Source: Rhizobiaceae bacterium (GTDB lineage Bacteria; Pseudomonadota; Alphaproteobacteria; Rhizobiales; Rhizobiaceae). Taken from it: a stretch of DNA of 64,000 nt. Where the stretch lies: the NCBI GenBank assembly GCA_023953845.1, contig JAMLJC010000001.1, positions 4,350,501 to 4,414,500 of the forward strand, given 5' to 3'. Under the pieces are notes generated by a model. The model was not told where the DNA came from. It ran no database searches and saw nothing but the letters and a program-made list of their open reading frames with translations. Below, piece by piece: positions 16,047 to 25,765 of this stretch (within the stretch, counting starts at the first letter, position 1; each line of letters starts with the position of its first letter). The position numbers and the translations under genes are program-made.

Positions 16047-16841
16047 CTACGACCTGACTTCAGCCGGTCTCGGCATCTTGCTGAAAAGGCGAAAGAAATT
16101 ATCTGTCGTGAGATTTGCAATCTCGACCGTGGAGATACCGATCGTCTCGGCCAGAACCGCCGCCGTATGCGCGACGTAAGCCGGTTCGTTGCGCTTGCCG
16201 CGATGGGGCACCGGCGCGAGGTAGGGTGCATCGGTCTCCACCAGCAGCCTGTCGCGCGGGACGTCGGCCGCTATGTCGCGGATGTCCTGCGAGTTCCGGA
16301 ACGTCAGAATGCCCGAGAAGGAAACGTAGCCGCCAAGCGCCACACCCACTTCGGCAAGCCGCCTGCCGGAGGAAAAGCAATGCAGAATGAAGGGAAAAGC
16401 CCCCTTCCCGCTTTCCTCTTCCAGTATCGCGATCATGTCGTCGTCGGCGCTGCGCGCGTGGATGACCAGCGGCAGCCCGGTTTCGCGCGCCGCCGCGATA
16501 TGGGTGCGAAAGCCCTTTGCCTGATCGGGACGCGGCGACTTGTCGTAGTGATAATCGAGGCCGGCTTCACCGATCGCGACCACCTTCGGATGTGCCGCAA
16601 GGCGGATCAGTTCGTCCGGAGTGACGTCGAGTTCCTCGGCGGCATTGTGCGGATGCGTGCCGACCGAACAGAAGACTTCCTCATGCGCTTCCGCGATTTC
16701 CAGTATCTGCGGAAAGCGCCGGACGCGGGTCGAGATCGTGATCATGCGGCCGACGCCGGCTTCGAGCGCGCGGGCGATTATGTCCGCGCGCTCGTCGGCG
16801 AAATCCGGAAAATCCAGATGACAGTGGCTGTCGACGAGCAT
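16047..16841 (-). CDS. TatD-family metal-dependent hydrolase (YcfH-like)
   Basis: TIM-barrel hydrolase of 264 residues. Metal ligands are visible: DSHCHLD at residues 4-10, EAGLDYHYD near 92, VIHARSADDD near 126, LHCFSSG near 152 and ETDAPYLAPVPHRGKRNEP near 200. TatD proteins act as 3'-5' exonucleases or D-aminoacyl-tRNA deacylases in different bacteria. Its place directly after metG (2-bp gap) matches the conserved metG-tatD order. Confidence 0.93.
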   Translation of the reverse strand: MLVDSHCHLDFPDFADERADIIARALEAGVGRMITISTRVRRFPQILEIAEAHEEVFCSVGTHPHNAAEELDVTPDELIRLAAHPKVVAIGEAGLDYHYDKSPRPDQAKGFRTHIAAARETGLPLVIHARSADDDMIAILEEESGKGAFPFILHCFSSGRRLAEVGVALGGYVSFSGILTFRNSQDIRDIAADVPRDRLLVETDAPYLAPVPHRGKRNEPAYVAHTAAVLAETIGISTVEIANLTTDNFFRLFSKMPRPAEVRS

Positions 16842-16843
16842 GC

Positions 16844-18397
16844 TCAGGCAGCACCTTCCGCCTTCTCGACATAGCGCGGGAAGACCGGTTCCGGCGCCGG
16901 CAGCACATCGCCGGAGACAAGAGCGTGTTCGTCGCCCAGATGGACGAAGTCCCGCGCCTCCTGCTGCACAGCGAGCAGATCGAGCAGCCTAGCGGCGGAA
17001 GCCGGAACGAAGGGCTGGCAAAGGATCGCCACCCGGCGCACCGTCTCGGCCGTGGTCCAGAGCACGGTTTCCATGCGGGCCGGATCGGTCTTCTTCAATG
17101 CCCACGGTTCCTGTCCGGCGAAGTAGCGGTTTGCCTCCGCAACGACGGCGAAGATGGACGCCAGCGCAACATGGATCTGCTGGTCGGCCATGGCCTTGCG
17201 CGCCGTGTCGAGAGCGGCCGCCGCCTGATCGAGAATGGCACGATCGGTCTCAGTCAGGTCTCCCCTCACAGGCACCTTGCCGCCGACATTCTTTGCGATC
17301 ATCGACAGCGAACGCTGTGCCAGATTGCCAAGGTCGTTGGCGAGATCCGCATTCGTCCGGTTGACGATCGCCTCGTGGCTGTAGTTGCCGTCCTGTCCGA
17401 ACGGCACCTCTCTCAGCAGGAAATACCGCACCTGATCGAGGCCGTAGTGCTCGACCAGCGCGAAGGGATCGATGACGTTGCCGACCGACTTCGACATCTT
17501 CTCCCCACGGTTGAAGACGAAGCCGTGACCGAAGACGCGCTTCGGCAAAGGTATGCCGGCCGACATCAGGAAGGCAGGCCAGTAGACCGTATGGAAGCGA
17601 ACAATATCCTTGCCGATGATGTGAACGTCGGCAGGCCAATAACGCCAAAGATCAGCCTTTTCATCAGGATAGCCGACGCCGGTGATGTAGTTCGTCAGCG
17701 CATCGACCCAGACATACATCACATGCTTCTCGTCACCCGGCACCGGCACGCCCCAGTCGAAAGTGGTGCGCGAGACCGACAAATCCTTCAGGCCGGAGCG
17801 GACGAAGCTCATCACCTCGTTGCGGCGCTCCTGCGGGCCGATGAAGCCGGGTTCGCTTTTATAAAGGGCCAGAAGCTTGTCCTGATAGGCAGACAGACGG
17901 AAGAAATAGCTCTCCTCCTCCACCCATTCGACTGGCGTACCCTGCGGCCCATAGCGCACGCCATCGGAGCGGACCTCCGTCTCGTCCTCGCCATAGTAGG
18001 CTTCGTCGCGCACGGAATACCAGCCGGCATAGCCGCCCTTGTAAATGTCTCCATTGGCCTCCATCGCCTTCCAGATCGCCTGCGAGGCGAGGCGGTGGCG
18101 CTCCTCGGTGGTGCGGATGAAGTCATCGTTGGAGGCGTTGAGCGCGGCGGCCATGCGCTTGAACTCGGCGGAGTTGCGGTCGGCGAGCTCGCGCGGCGTG
18201 ACGCCTTCCTTGCGCGCCGTCTGCACCATTTTCATGCCGTGCTCGTCGGTGCCGGTCAGGAAATAGACGTCCTTCCCGTCATGACGCTGGAAGCGCGCCA
18301 GCGCATCGGTGGCGATCAGTTCATAGGCGTGGCCGATATGCGGCTTGCCGTTCGGATAGGAAATGGCCGTGGTGATGTAAAACTTGTCGCGGGACAT
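16844..18397 (-). CDS. metG: Methionyl-tRNA synthetase
   Basis: Class I synthetase of 517 residues that charges tRNA-Met. HIGH motif YPNGKPHIGHAYE lies at residues 14-26 and KMSKS motif FNRGEKMSKSVGN near 298. The connective-peptide region reads AGWYSVRDEAYYGEDE and lacks the CxxC zinc knuckles of the E. coli enzyme, as usual for the alphaproteobacterial type. There is no C-terminal tRNA-binding EMAP extension. Within the tmk-holB-metG-tatD cluster, 84 bp after holB. Confidence 0.97.
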   Translation of the reverse strand: MSRDKFYITTAISYPNGKPHIGHAYELIATDALARFQRHDGKDVYFLTGTDEHGMKMVQTARKEGVTPRELADRNSAEFKRMAAALNASNDDFIRTTEERHRLASQAIWKAMEANGDIYKGGYAGWYSVRDEAYYGEDETEVRSDGVRYGPQGTPVEWVEEESYFFRLSAYQDKLLALYKSEPGFIGPQERRNEVMSFVRSGLKDLSVSRTTFDWGVPVPGDEKHVMYVWVDALTNYITGVGYPDEKADLWRYWPADVHIIGKDIVRFHTVYWPAFLMSAGIPLPKRVFGHGFVFNRGEKMSKSVGNVIDPFALVEHYGLDQVRYFLLREVPFGQDGNYSHEAIVNRTNADLANDLGNLAQRSLSMIAKNVGGKVPVRGDLTETDRAILDQAAAALDTARKAMADQQIHVALASIFAVVAEANRYFAGQEPWALKKTDPARMETVLWTTAETVRRVAILCQPFVPASAARLLDLLAVQQEARDFVHLGDEHALVSGDVLPAPEPVFPRYVEKAEGAA

Positions 18398-18481
18398 GAT
18401 GACGCCGTTCGAATGCCTGGAAGTTGGGAGGGGGCATAGCGCATCGGGACGGCGGTTGCCATCCCGAGCCGACAGGCGGCG

Positions 18482-19531
18482 TCACATTCGAAACGTGTCG
18501 TTCAGACGAAAGATCATGTTCAGCGCGTGTTGCTTGCGATCCAGATTGTACGTGTCCGCTTCATCGATCGCAATCCGCAATTCGCGCCAGACCTCCGAAA
18601 GCCGCCCGGCGCGGGAAACATCGTCTGCCCTCGCGGCTGATGATGCGGCGGAAGCGAGCATGCCAAGGACATGGTCGTTGAACATATCAAACTGAACGGC
18701 GCGGTCCCGGCCGGCGACCGCATCCGCCAGCCTGTGCGCGTCGGCGGCCTCCACCCTGCCCTTGCCGATCAGCCGGTCGAGCCCTTCGGAGATTTCGAGG
18801 CCGCCATACTGGGTGAGCAGAATGGCCTGGCGCACACTGCCGCCTGCTCTCGCCCGTAGTGCGGCACGGGCCTCGGCATTGTCCGGGAGGGTGAAACCAG
18901 CATGTTCCAGCGCCGTAGCCATGGCCGCGTCGCCAAGCGGCGCCAACCGCACGATCTGGCAGCGCGACCGTATGGTGGGCAGCAGCGCACCGGGCGAGTT
19001 GACGATCAGAACAAACAGCGCTTTCGCGGGCGGCTCCTCAAGATTCTTCAACAAAGCATTGGCGGCATTGACATTCATGTCGTCAGCCGGGTCGATGATG
19101 ACGATGCGGTAGCTGCCGTCATGCGACGTCATCGACAGGAAGCGGTTGATGCGCCGCACCTCGTCGACGGTCAGCGCCGACTTGAAAGCCTTGGTTTTCT
19201 CATTGACCGGCCGGGTGAGGTGCAGCACGCCGGGGTGCGCGCCGGTGGCAACCTGCCGGAAGATCGAAGAGGCGGGATCAGGCGACGCGATTTGGTCCGG
19301 CGCATTTTCGGGCGACGGATGGCGCAGCAAATGGTTGGCCAGATGAAAGGCGAGCGTCGCCTTGCCGATGCCGCGGGGACCCACGAACATCAGCGCGTGG
19401 GGCAGCTTGCCGCTCCGATAGGCGGCAGCGAGCATGCGCGACGCCTCATCATGGCCATAGAGCGCCGTCGCCTCCGCCGGCTCCGGGACGTCGTCAAGCG
19501 TGTCGTGCTGCTCCGGGGCAAGCCGCTCCAT
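18482..19531 (-). CDS. holB: DNA polymerase III delta' subunit
   Basis: Clamp-loader subunit of 349 residues in the AAA+ family. Seen: a Walker-A-like GPRGIGKATLAFHLANHLL near residue 50, DEVRRINRFLS near 125, IIDPADDMNVNAANALLKNL near 147 with LEEPP following, and a sensor region TIRSRCQIVRLAPL near 186. The Walker A has alanine where a serine/threonine follow-up is less conserved, which is normal for delta'. It starts 4 bp after tmk, the classical order. Confidence 0.93.
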   Translation of the reverse strand: MERLAPEQHDTLDDVPEPAEATALYGHDEASRMLAAAYRSGKLPHALMFVGPRGIGKATLAFHLANHLLRHPSPENAPDQIASPDPASSIFRQVATGAHPGVLHLTRPVNEKTKAFKSALTVDEVRRINRFLSMTSHDGSYRIVIIDPADDMNVNAANALLKNLEEPPAKALFVLIVNSPGALLPTIRSRCQIVRLAPLGDAAMATALEHAGFTLPDNAEARAALRARAGGSVRQAILLTQYGGLEISEGLDRLIGKGRVEAADAHRLADAVAGRDRAVQFDMFNDHVLGMLASAASSAARADDVSRAGRLSEVWRELRIAIDEADTYNLDRKQHALNMIFRLNDTFRM

Positions 19532-19535
19532 GCGT

Positions 19536-20207
19536 TTACGCTCCGGCCGTGTTGAAGGACTTGATGGTGCGCTCGGCCAGAGCCGCGAAGACGGCGTCCG
19601 TCACATCATCCTCGACGCTTTCGACATTCTGTCCGGCGTCGATGACGACACAGCGCTCGGGCTCGGCCGCCGCGATAGCGAGGAACGCTTCCCGCCGTGT
19701 GCGATGCACTTCGAGCGTCTCCTTCTCGAAGCGATCCGCCGTTTGAGCGCCACGCCGTGCGGTCGCACGACGAAGCCCCACTTCCGGATCGAGGTCGAAG
19801 ATCAGCGTCAGATCGGGCATCGCGCCATCGACGGTGACCCGTTCCAGTTCGCTCATGAATTCGGGATCGAGCTTGCCGGTGACGCCCTGATACACCCGGG
19901 ACGAGTCGAGGAAGCGGTCGCACAATACGATCGCGCCGCGATCGAGTGCGGGGCGGATCACCTGCGAGACATGGTCGGCGCGCGCCGCTGCGAAAAGCAG
20001 CGCTTCCATGCGCGCGCCCATCGGCTCCGCCGCGCCGGACAGCAGCACGGCACGAATCGCTTCCGCGCCCGGCGAACCGCCCGGCTCGCGCGTGACCAGC
20101 ACGTCGTACCGCTTCTCGCGCAGCTTCTTCGCTAGCCGCGCGATCTGCGTCGACTTGCCTGCGCCCTCTCCGCCCTCGAAGGTGATGAAGAATCCCGGAT
20201 CGGCCAT
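19536..20207 (-). CDS. tmk: Thymidylate kinase
   Basis: dTMP kinase of 223 residues, converting dTMP to dTDP. P-loop FEGGEGAGKSTQ lies at about residues 9-20, followed by TREPGGSPGAEAIR near 40, the substrate motif CDRFLDSSRVYQG near 95 and a lid with RATARRGAQTADRFE near 148. Length and motifs are typical. It follows dacA by 64 bp and precedes holB. Confidence 0.96.
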   Translation of the reverse strand: MADPGFFITFEGGEGAGKSTQIARLAKKLREKRYDVLVTREPGGSPGAEAIRAVLLSGAAEPMGARMEALLFAAARADHVSQVIRPALDRGAIVLCDRFLDSSRVYQGVTGKLDPEFMSELERVTVDGAMPDLTLIFDLDPEVGLRRATARRGAQTADRFEKETLEVHRTRREAFLAIAAAEPERCVVIDAGQNVESVEDDVTDAVFAALAERTIKSFNTAGA

Positions 20208-20271
20208 GTCCGTTTCCTGCTGGCCTCTGTTTAGTCACGCCGGCGGCAAAGGTCCACCGGCAAGCACCCCC

Positions 20272-21453
20272 TCAGAAGTTGCGCAGCCAGCCGACGGCAA
20301 GTTCCCTGAGCGCATCGAACGCTCTCTTGTGCAGCGGGCCAAGCGCCACGGTTTCGGCCGCAACAAGCGGCGTCTCATGGCTGATGCCGCCTTCCGAGCG
20401 TATACGCAGAACGCCGACCGGCGATCCCGTCTCGACGGGCGCGGCGAGCGGTCCATCGTAAACGATCTCTGCCGCCGGCATGCCACCATCGGTCGCGAGC
20501 AGCAGGCCGACCGGCTCCGCCGGCTTCAAGGCTATATCGGGCTGTGCGCCGCCATAGACCGCTACGCGGCCGACGATCTCCTCTTCACGAAAAAGCTCTT
20601 TTTTCACAAAGCCCTGGGAGATCCAGTCAAAGAGCTTTCGAGATTCGTCTGCGCGCTCCTTGTCGGTCTTCATGCCACCCAGAGCCGCAAACACCCGCTT
20701 GCCGTCCTTGTTGACCGAACCGACGATGGAATAGCCGGAGCCTTCGGTGAAGCCAGTCAGCACGCCGTCAGCTCCGACATCCATCCGCAGCAACGGGTTG
20801 CGGTTGCGCTGCAGGATCTTGTTCCAGGTGAATTCCGGCAGCGCGTAGTAGGCGAAGAGCGTCGGATGCTCGCTTGCCAGATAGCGCGCCAACTGGACCA
20901 GCTCGCGCATCGTCATCACCTGTCCCTCGGCCGGCAGGCCGGTGGAATTGACGAAAATCGAGTTCTTCAGGCCGATATCCCGGGCGCGCGCGTTCATCCG
21001 CTCGACGAATTTCGCCTCGCTGCCCGCCATTCCCTCGGCGAGGATAATGCAGCCGTCATTCGCGCCCTGCACCATGACGCCCTTGATCAAATCCTCGACG
21101 CGGATCGAGGATTTGAGCGCGGCGAACATGGTCGACGTGCCGGATGGAGCGCCGCCCGTGCGCCAGGCGTTCTCGCTGACCGTAAACGTATCTTCCAGCG
21201 ACAGGCTGCCAGCCTTGATGGCGTCGAACACGACCGCCATGGTCATCATCTTGGCCATGGATGCGGGTGGAACGGGCTTGTCGGCATCCTTCTCGAGCAG
21301 GACCGTGCCGGTGCCGGTCTCGACGACATAGGCCTCCGTCGCCAGCGTCTCGAAAGGCGCTGCCAGCGCCACAGGCGACAGGCACGCCGTCAGCAGGGCG
21401 GCGGTAACGACAACATGGCCGGGCAGACCGGAGCAGAAACGGAAAATCCTCAA
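20272..21453 (-). CDS. D-alanyl-D-alanine carboxypeptidase family protein (PBP5-like), atypical motifs
   Basis: Penicillin-binding-protein-like serine peptidase of 393 residues, exported. TTG at 21453 with GGGAG upstream gives a signal peptide ending near ALAAPF; in-frame sequence further upstream is low-quality and overlaps rlpA. The SxxK motif is intact (PASMAKMM near residue 64). The SxN position reads VQGANDGC, with glycine for serine, and the KTG position reads GADGVLTGFT, with leucine for lysine. C-terminal PBP5-like beta domain present. If both changes are real, classical carboxypeptidase chemistry is doubtful. Between rlpA and tmk in a leftward run. Confidence 0.85.
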   Translation of the reverse strand: MRIFRFCSGLPGHVVVTAALLTACLSPVALAAPFETLATEAYVVETGTGTVLLEKDADKPVPPASMAKMMTMAVVFDAIKAGSLSLEDTFTVSENAWRTGGAPSGTSTMFAALKSSIRVEDLIKGVMVQGANDGCIILAEGMAGSEAKFVERMNARARDIGLKNSIFVNSTGLPAEGQVMTMRELVQLARYLASEHPTLFAYYALPEFTWNKILQRNRNPLLRMDVGADGVLTGFTEGSGYSIVGSVNKDGKRVFAALGGMKTDKERADESRKLFDWISQGFVKKELFREEEIVGRVAVYGGAQPDIALKPAEPVGLLLATDGGMPAAEIVYDGPLAAPVETGSPVGVLRIRSEGGISHETPLVAAETVALGPLHKRAFDALRELAVGWLRNF

Positions 21454-21527
21454 TGGCCGGCTCCCGCGAGTCGGCGAAAGGCTATCAACGCCTTTCCGAC
21501 AACAGCAAGACGACAGCGGTTCCGCGG

Positions 21528-22787
21528 CTAGTTGCGCACAACAAAGGCGTCCCGCGCGCCATTCTTCCAGGCGGCATCGAGGACGTCGTCGACCGACGCG
21601 CCGGAACGCGGATAGAGGTTCACGGCATGCCATAGCGTGCCGTCGAACTCTGCGCTCTCGACTTCGACGCGTCCGTAGGAAGCCAGCCTCTTCGCAACCG
21701 AATCGGCCTCGCCGGCATCCTCGAACGAGCCGGCCGCGACGTAGGGCGCGAAATTCTCCTGCGGCGCCGCGTCCAGCGCAGCGAACGCCCGCGCCGCGCG
21801 CGGTGCCGGCTCGCCCGCGTAGGACATGATCGCCGAAGCGACCACGATCTCGCCCGGCAATTCGTCGAGGCCGGGACGTTCCGGCGCGATCGGTCCGAGC
21901 GCCGGCAGCATCAAGCCGCCATCGGCGATGTCGCTCATGGCAAGCGCAGGCGCCGTAGTCGCGATGTCCGTCAGCTCGCCGGGGAACGGCACCGCGGCCT
22001 GCGGGGCGCTTCCGCCCGGCGTCGAGCCGTTCATGGCGATCATGACGCCCGTGGGAAGCCCGTCCGACGGATCGGGCGCGGCGTTGCCCGGCCGATAGGA
22101 CGCCACGAGATATGCATCGTCCTGACCGTGAAGCGGCGCGCGGCCGACATACTCGACCTTCACCGCCGCCGTGCCGCTATGCGTGTAGTCGAGCATTTCG
22201 GCCGCCCTGCGGGACAGATCGATGATGCGGCCGTTGGAATACGGTCCGCGATCGTTGACGCGCACGATAACGGAACTGCCGTTCGCGGTGTTGGTGACGC
22301 GGGCATAGCTCGGCAGCGGCATCGTCGGATGCGCGGCGGTCAGATGCGTCATATCGTAGATTTCGCCGTTGGCGGTCAGGCGACCGTGGAAGGCGTCGCC
22401 ATACCAGGAGGCGACGCCCTTCCTGGTGTAATTCCTGACTTCCTTCGGATAATACCACTGGCCGCGCACCTTGTACGGCTTGCCGAGCTGATCCCGGCCA
22501 CCGCCGCGCGGCAGGCCCGACTTGAGGTTGGAGACGCGCGGGCTCGCCTTCACGCCATATTCGGACTCGGCGAAATACTCTTTCGAGCGCGGCTTCTTCA
22601 CCACCATCGACTTCGGTTCCGGCGCGCTGCCACATGCGGTCAGCAATGCCGCCGATATGGCGACAACCATGAACGAACCGGAACGGAAGAAACGTCCGCG
22701 CTTCAGAAACCGAATTCCCAAATCGCCCCCACCTACCATCGCCGACAGTCGATTTCTGATCCGGACCGTCATCTGGCGGAACCGCAT
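21528..22787 (-). CDS. rlpA: RlpA-like septal ring lytic transglycosylase, lipoprotein
   Basis: Protein of up to 419 residues. An N-terminal signal with lipobox LTAC points to a lipoprotein. A double-psi beta-barrel (about residues 120-215: GVASWYGDAFHGRLTANGE, VRVNDRGPY, IIDLSRRAAEML) holds the RlpA catalytic core, followed by a Pro/Ala-rich linker and a C-terminal SPOR domain (about residues 340-415), which targets denuded septal glycan. The start is ATG 22787; ATG 22739 would give a more usual signal length. Upstream of the carboxypeptidase gene by 74 bp, so likely a cell-wall operon. Confidence 0.93.
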   Translation of the reverse strand: MRFRQMTVRIRNRLSAMVGGGDLGIRFLKRGRFFRSGSFMVVAISAALLTACGSAPEPKSMVVKKPRSKEYFAESEYGVKASPRVSNLKSGLPRGGGRDQLGKPYKVRGQWYYPKEVRNYTRKGVASWYGDAFHGRLTANGEIYDMTHLTAAHPTMPLPSYARVTNTANGSSVIVRVNDRGPYSNGRIIDLSRRAAEMLDYTHSGTAAVKVEYVGRAPLHGQDDAYLVASYRPGNAAPDPSDGLPTGVMIAMNGSTPGGSAPQAAVPFPGELTDIATTAPALAMSDIADGGLMLPALGPIAPERPGLDELPGEIVVASAIMSYAGEPAPRAARAFAALDAAPQENFAPYVAAGSFEDAGEADSVAKRLASYGRVEVESAEFDGTLWHAVNLYPRSGASVDDVLDAAWKNGARDAFVVRN

Positions 22788-22937
22788 TGCGCGTCTGCCC
22801 CGCCCCTCCTCTAACCGAACAGTGCTTATCGGCCGATTAACCGATTATGTCGAGATCGGGGCTGGATTGTGGCAGAAGTGGCGTGCGACGCACAGCTTCC
22901 ATGCAAGTGCGCAGAGCAATGCATCCGACAGCGCACG

Positions 22938-24077
22938 TCAGGCGCCCGCGAGCCATCCCCAAAGCCTGCCATAGGTCTCGATGACGGTTTTGAGTGACAG
23001 TCCGCCGATCCAGAGATGAGCGGCGATCAGCAGCGTCGATCTCAGCAGGTTGGTCGGCTTCTTCTGCCTCAGCACATTTGTGATGAGCCCGGCCGCTATC
23101 GGCAAAAGGACAAGCCCGAGATGCGCGAGGAAAATCGTGACACCGTCACGGACTGCGCCCAACATCCCGGGCCAGGGCGGGATCGTCCAGGGGATGAAGC
23201 TCCAGACGAGACCGACATAAATGCAAAGGATCACCAGCAGCCAGACGACGTGCGAGAAACGGTCGCGCAGCGATGTCGGCACGGTGTTGGTGTCGGTGCG
23301 ATCCGGATCGTACCATGCGCTCTGCACCACCGAGCGGTCGGTGAAGAGCTTGCCGGGCGACTTCATCACGGGGTCCATGACGAAGGCATTTCTTTCCATC
23401 GACTTCCGGTAGCGTCTTCCCGACATCCTTACCGGGGTCCAGGGCACGACGAACTTGCCTTCGCGCTTCAGGGCCTGCGCAAACGGCGTCTCCTCGCCCC
23501 AGAACATCTTTTCGGGGAACCCACCCGTCGCATCGAACGCCTCGCGTGTGCAGAACATGAACGGCCCGCCGGTGAACCCCGTGAGGATGGCGCCGACGAG
23601 AAGTCCGGCGTGGCCGACCCGGGCGTAGAGCGGAACTTTTTCGCCGCGTTCGAACCACGTCGCGCCACCACCGCCTGCGGTCCCTTCCCTCATGGCCTTC
23701 AGGGCGGCGCCTACGGTTCTCGGGTTCGGAAGCGTGTCGGAATCGACGAAAAAGATGAATCTGCCGCGGGCCGCACGCGCTCCAGAGTTTCGCGTCGCCG
23801 CGATCTGGCGATGGTGGGCGGTGACGACGCGCGCGCCGGCCTGTTCGGCGATCTCCGCAGTCCGGTCGGAGGAATTGTCGTTTGCGACGACGATCTCGTA
23901 GCTTTCGCCAAGCGCGCAGGCGGCCTCATGGATTGCCTGCAAAGTCCGGCCGATGAAAGCCTCCTCGTTGTAGGCCGGAATTACAAAGGAGATGGACGGC
24001 GCCGGCGCGGCGCCGGCGGTCGTTTCACCCACGCTTTCCGCGCCTGTCGCAGTGCGCCCTGAAGAATCTGTAGCCAT
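22938..24077 (-). CDS. Family 2 membrane glycosyltransferase
   Basis: Glycosyltransferase of 379 residues. The GT-A domain begins SISFVIPAYNEEAFIGRTLQ (near residue 30), with VANDNSSDRTAEIA, the metal-binding FFVDSDTLPNP and GGFPEKMFWGEETPFA. The C-terminal third has three or four hydrophobic segments (LLVILCIYVGLVWSF, FLAHLGLVLLPIAAG, LLIAAHLWIGG), so the enzyme is membrane-bound. ATG 24077 is preferred over a longer frame reaching 24803, which has shadow-like composition and overlaps the divergent gene. Divergent from a condensation-like acyltransferase. Acceptor unknown; lipid glycosylation is plausible. Confidence 0.85.
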   Translation of the reverse strand: MATDSSGRTATGAESVGETTAGAAPAPSISFVIPAYNEEAFIGRTLQAIHEAACALGESYEIVVANDNSSDRTAEIAEQAGARVVTAHHRQIAATRNSGARAARGRFIFFVDSDTLPNPRTVGAALKAMREGTAGGGGATWFERGEKVPLYARVGHAGLLVGAILTGFTGGPFMFCTREAFDATGGFPEKMFWGEETPFAQALKREGKFVVPWTPVRMSGRRYRKSMERNAFVMDPVMKSPGKLFTDRSVVQSAWYDPDRTDTNTVPTSLRDRFSHVVWLLVILCIYVGLVWSFIPWTIPPWPGMLGAVRDGVTIFLAHLGLVLLPIAAGLITNVLRQKKPTNLLRSTLLIAAHLWIGGLSLKTVIETYGRLWGWLAGA

Positions 24078-24257
24078 TCGAAGACCCCGTTCTTCTATCC
24101 CTTGAGGCGACCGGAAAGTGCGGACGGCAGCGAACCTGTCAGAGTCCGATGCAACCCGCAGTCTCGGGGCGCCGGCTGGAGTCGACATTCGCTGCGCGAT
24201 ATGCCTAACCACCAGCTTCCCGCATAGCGCGAAAATTGGCGACATGAGGTCGCAGAC

Positions 24258-25568
24258 GTGCCAAACAAGGACCAATCCGACCGTGCGACATCCGATCAGA
24301 GAGTGGAATCCGTACGGATCGAGCCGATGCCTACCCGCCGTGAGCGGCCTGCAATGATTCGCCTGGAGCCGATAACCAGCTTCGATCGCCCGCTGTCGGT
24401 CTCCGAATACTATCACGCCAGCCTGGGGAGCAGCGGCGGCATCGTCCAGCCCGTCGAGGCGACTTTCATTCTGGAGGGCGACGGCGCCGACTTCGAAGAG
24501 AAGGCCTGGCGGCAGGCGCTCGACAAGGCAAGTATGGCCAACCCCGGAAGCCGGGTCAGGCTCGTGGGATGTTCCTTGTTCGCGCGCTGGCGGAGCGACG
24601 GACCGATGCCGCGCTTGCGCATCGTCGAGCGAACCGACTGGGACGGCACGTCCTGCAAAGGCGCCGGGTTTCTGCGTCCGTCCGCCTTCTCGGTCGAAGA
24701 AGGGCCTGCCGTCGAACTCCTGCTCGTCAATCGGTCGCCGCGCGGCCGTCTGGTCGTCATGCGCACGCCGCATGCCGTAATGGACGGGCGCGGCGCGCTG
24801 CATTTCCTCGCCGAGGTGTTCCGCGCGCTGCGCGGCGAACCCTTGCTAGGCTCCAACGCGCCCTTCACCGACGTCGACGTCATGCGGAAGTTCGACCCGA
24901 AGAAGACGATTTCGCGCCCTATCCCGACAGGCCGGCTAACGGGAGAACCGGAGGGCGAGGAAAGCGGCGACGAATGGCGGCGGATCACGCTCGACGTCAG
25001 CAGCCGGGACATCGTCAGCCGCGTCGCGCAGGCGGCTGCCGAGCACATGCATCTGCACAGCGATCTTCCCGCGCTTTTCACCGTGCCGGTCGATATAAGG
25101 CGGCACGTGCCCGGTCTCATTTCGACCGCAAACTTCTTCGGCGTCGTCTTCGTGCCCCTGCAAAAAGGCGAGAGCGCCGAGGTTTTTCAGGAGCGATTCC
25201 GTTTCATGCTCGCCGGACGCATGGAATGCTACTATCTGGCGATCGGGCAGCTGTTCAAAATCCTGCCGCGCCGCTGGATCGATCGGATGCTGGCTCGATA
25301 TTCGGGCTACAACCCACTGAAAAAGCACATTCACACGCTTGGCATCTCCAATGTCGGGCGCATGGACCCCGCGCTCTACAGTTGGGAGGGTTATTCGATG
25401 CGATCATGCTTCGTGATCCCGCTGCAGGGAACGAACCTGACGCTGATGGGAGCAGGCGACGGCGTCGAGATAGCGATAAACATACCGAAGGTATTCGCCA
25501 GCAATGGGCGTTTCGACGCTTTCGTGGATCATCTCCGGCAACGGCTTATCGAAACCGACCGTCGATGA
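24258..25568 (+). CDS. Condensation-domain-like acyltransferase
   Basis: Protein of 436 residues (GTG start with GAGGT upstream; ATGs at 24327 and 24354 are alternatives). The motif TPHAVMDGRGALHF near residue 173 has the HxxxDG active-site signature of the condensation/CoA-dependent acyltransferase superfamily (NRPS C domains, PapA-type and BAHD enzymes). A second typical region, ISTANFFGVVFVPLQKGES near 290, matches the latch/bridge area. No adenylation, carrier or signal sequence is present, so it is a stand-alone enzyme. It likely transfers an acyl group to an alcohol or amine; the substrate is unknown. Confidence 0.75.
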   Translation: MPNKDQSDRATSDQRVESVRIEPMPTRRERPAMIRLEPITSFDRPLSVSEYYHASLGSSGGIVQPVEATFILEGDGADFEEKAWRQALDKASMANPGSRVRLVGCSLFARWRSDGPMPRLRIVERTDWDGTSCKGAGFLRPSAFSVEEGPAVELLLVNRSPRGRLVVMRTPHAVMDGRGALHFLAEVFRALRGEPLLGSNAPFTDVDVMRKFDPKKTISRPIPTGRLTGEPEGEESGDEWRRITLDVSSRDIVSRVAQAAAEHMHLHSDLPALFTVPVDIRRHVPGLISTANFFGVVFVPLQKGESAEVFQERFRFMLAGRMECYYLAIGQLFKILPRRWIDRMLARYSGYNPLKKHIHTLGISNVGRMDPALYSWEGYSMRSCFVIPLQGTNLTLMGAGDGVEIAINIPKVFASNGRFDAFVDHLRQRLIETDRR

Positions 25569-25765
25569 GTCGCGAGTCCATAACTCGACGCTTTCCGTAA
25601 CGTCATGATAGTCAAAGGCACGGCTCGCAGCAGGAAGCGCCGCCGGAACCTTGTTGACGCGGCGATCCGGAGAGCGGTAAAGCCGAGCACGTAAACCGGC
25701 GTTCGGTAGAAAAATGGTAGCAGAAACCCGAAACAGGGGGACGCAGGCCATAGCGAAACAACGTC

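Noticed and set aside
24078..24803. N-terminal extension of the glycosyltransferase upstream of 24077
   Set aside because: The extension overlaps the divergent acyltransferase gene and has antisense-like composition; the family start lies at 24077.
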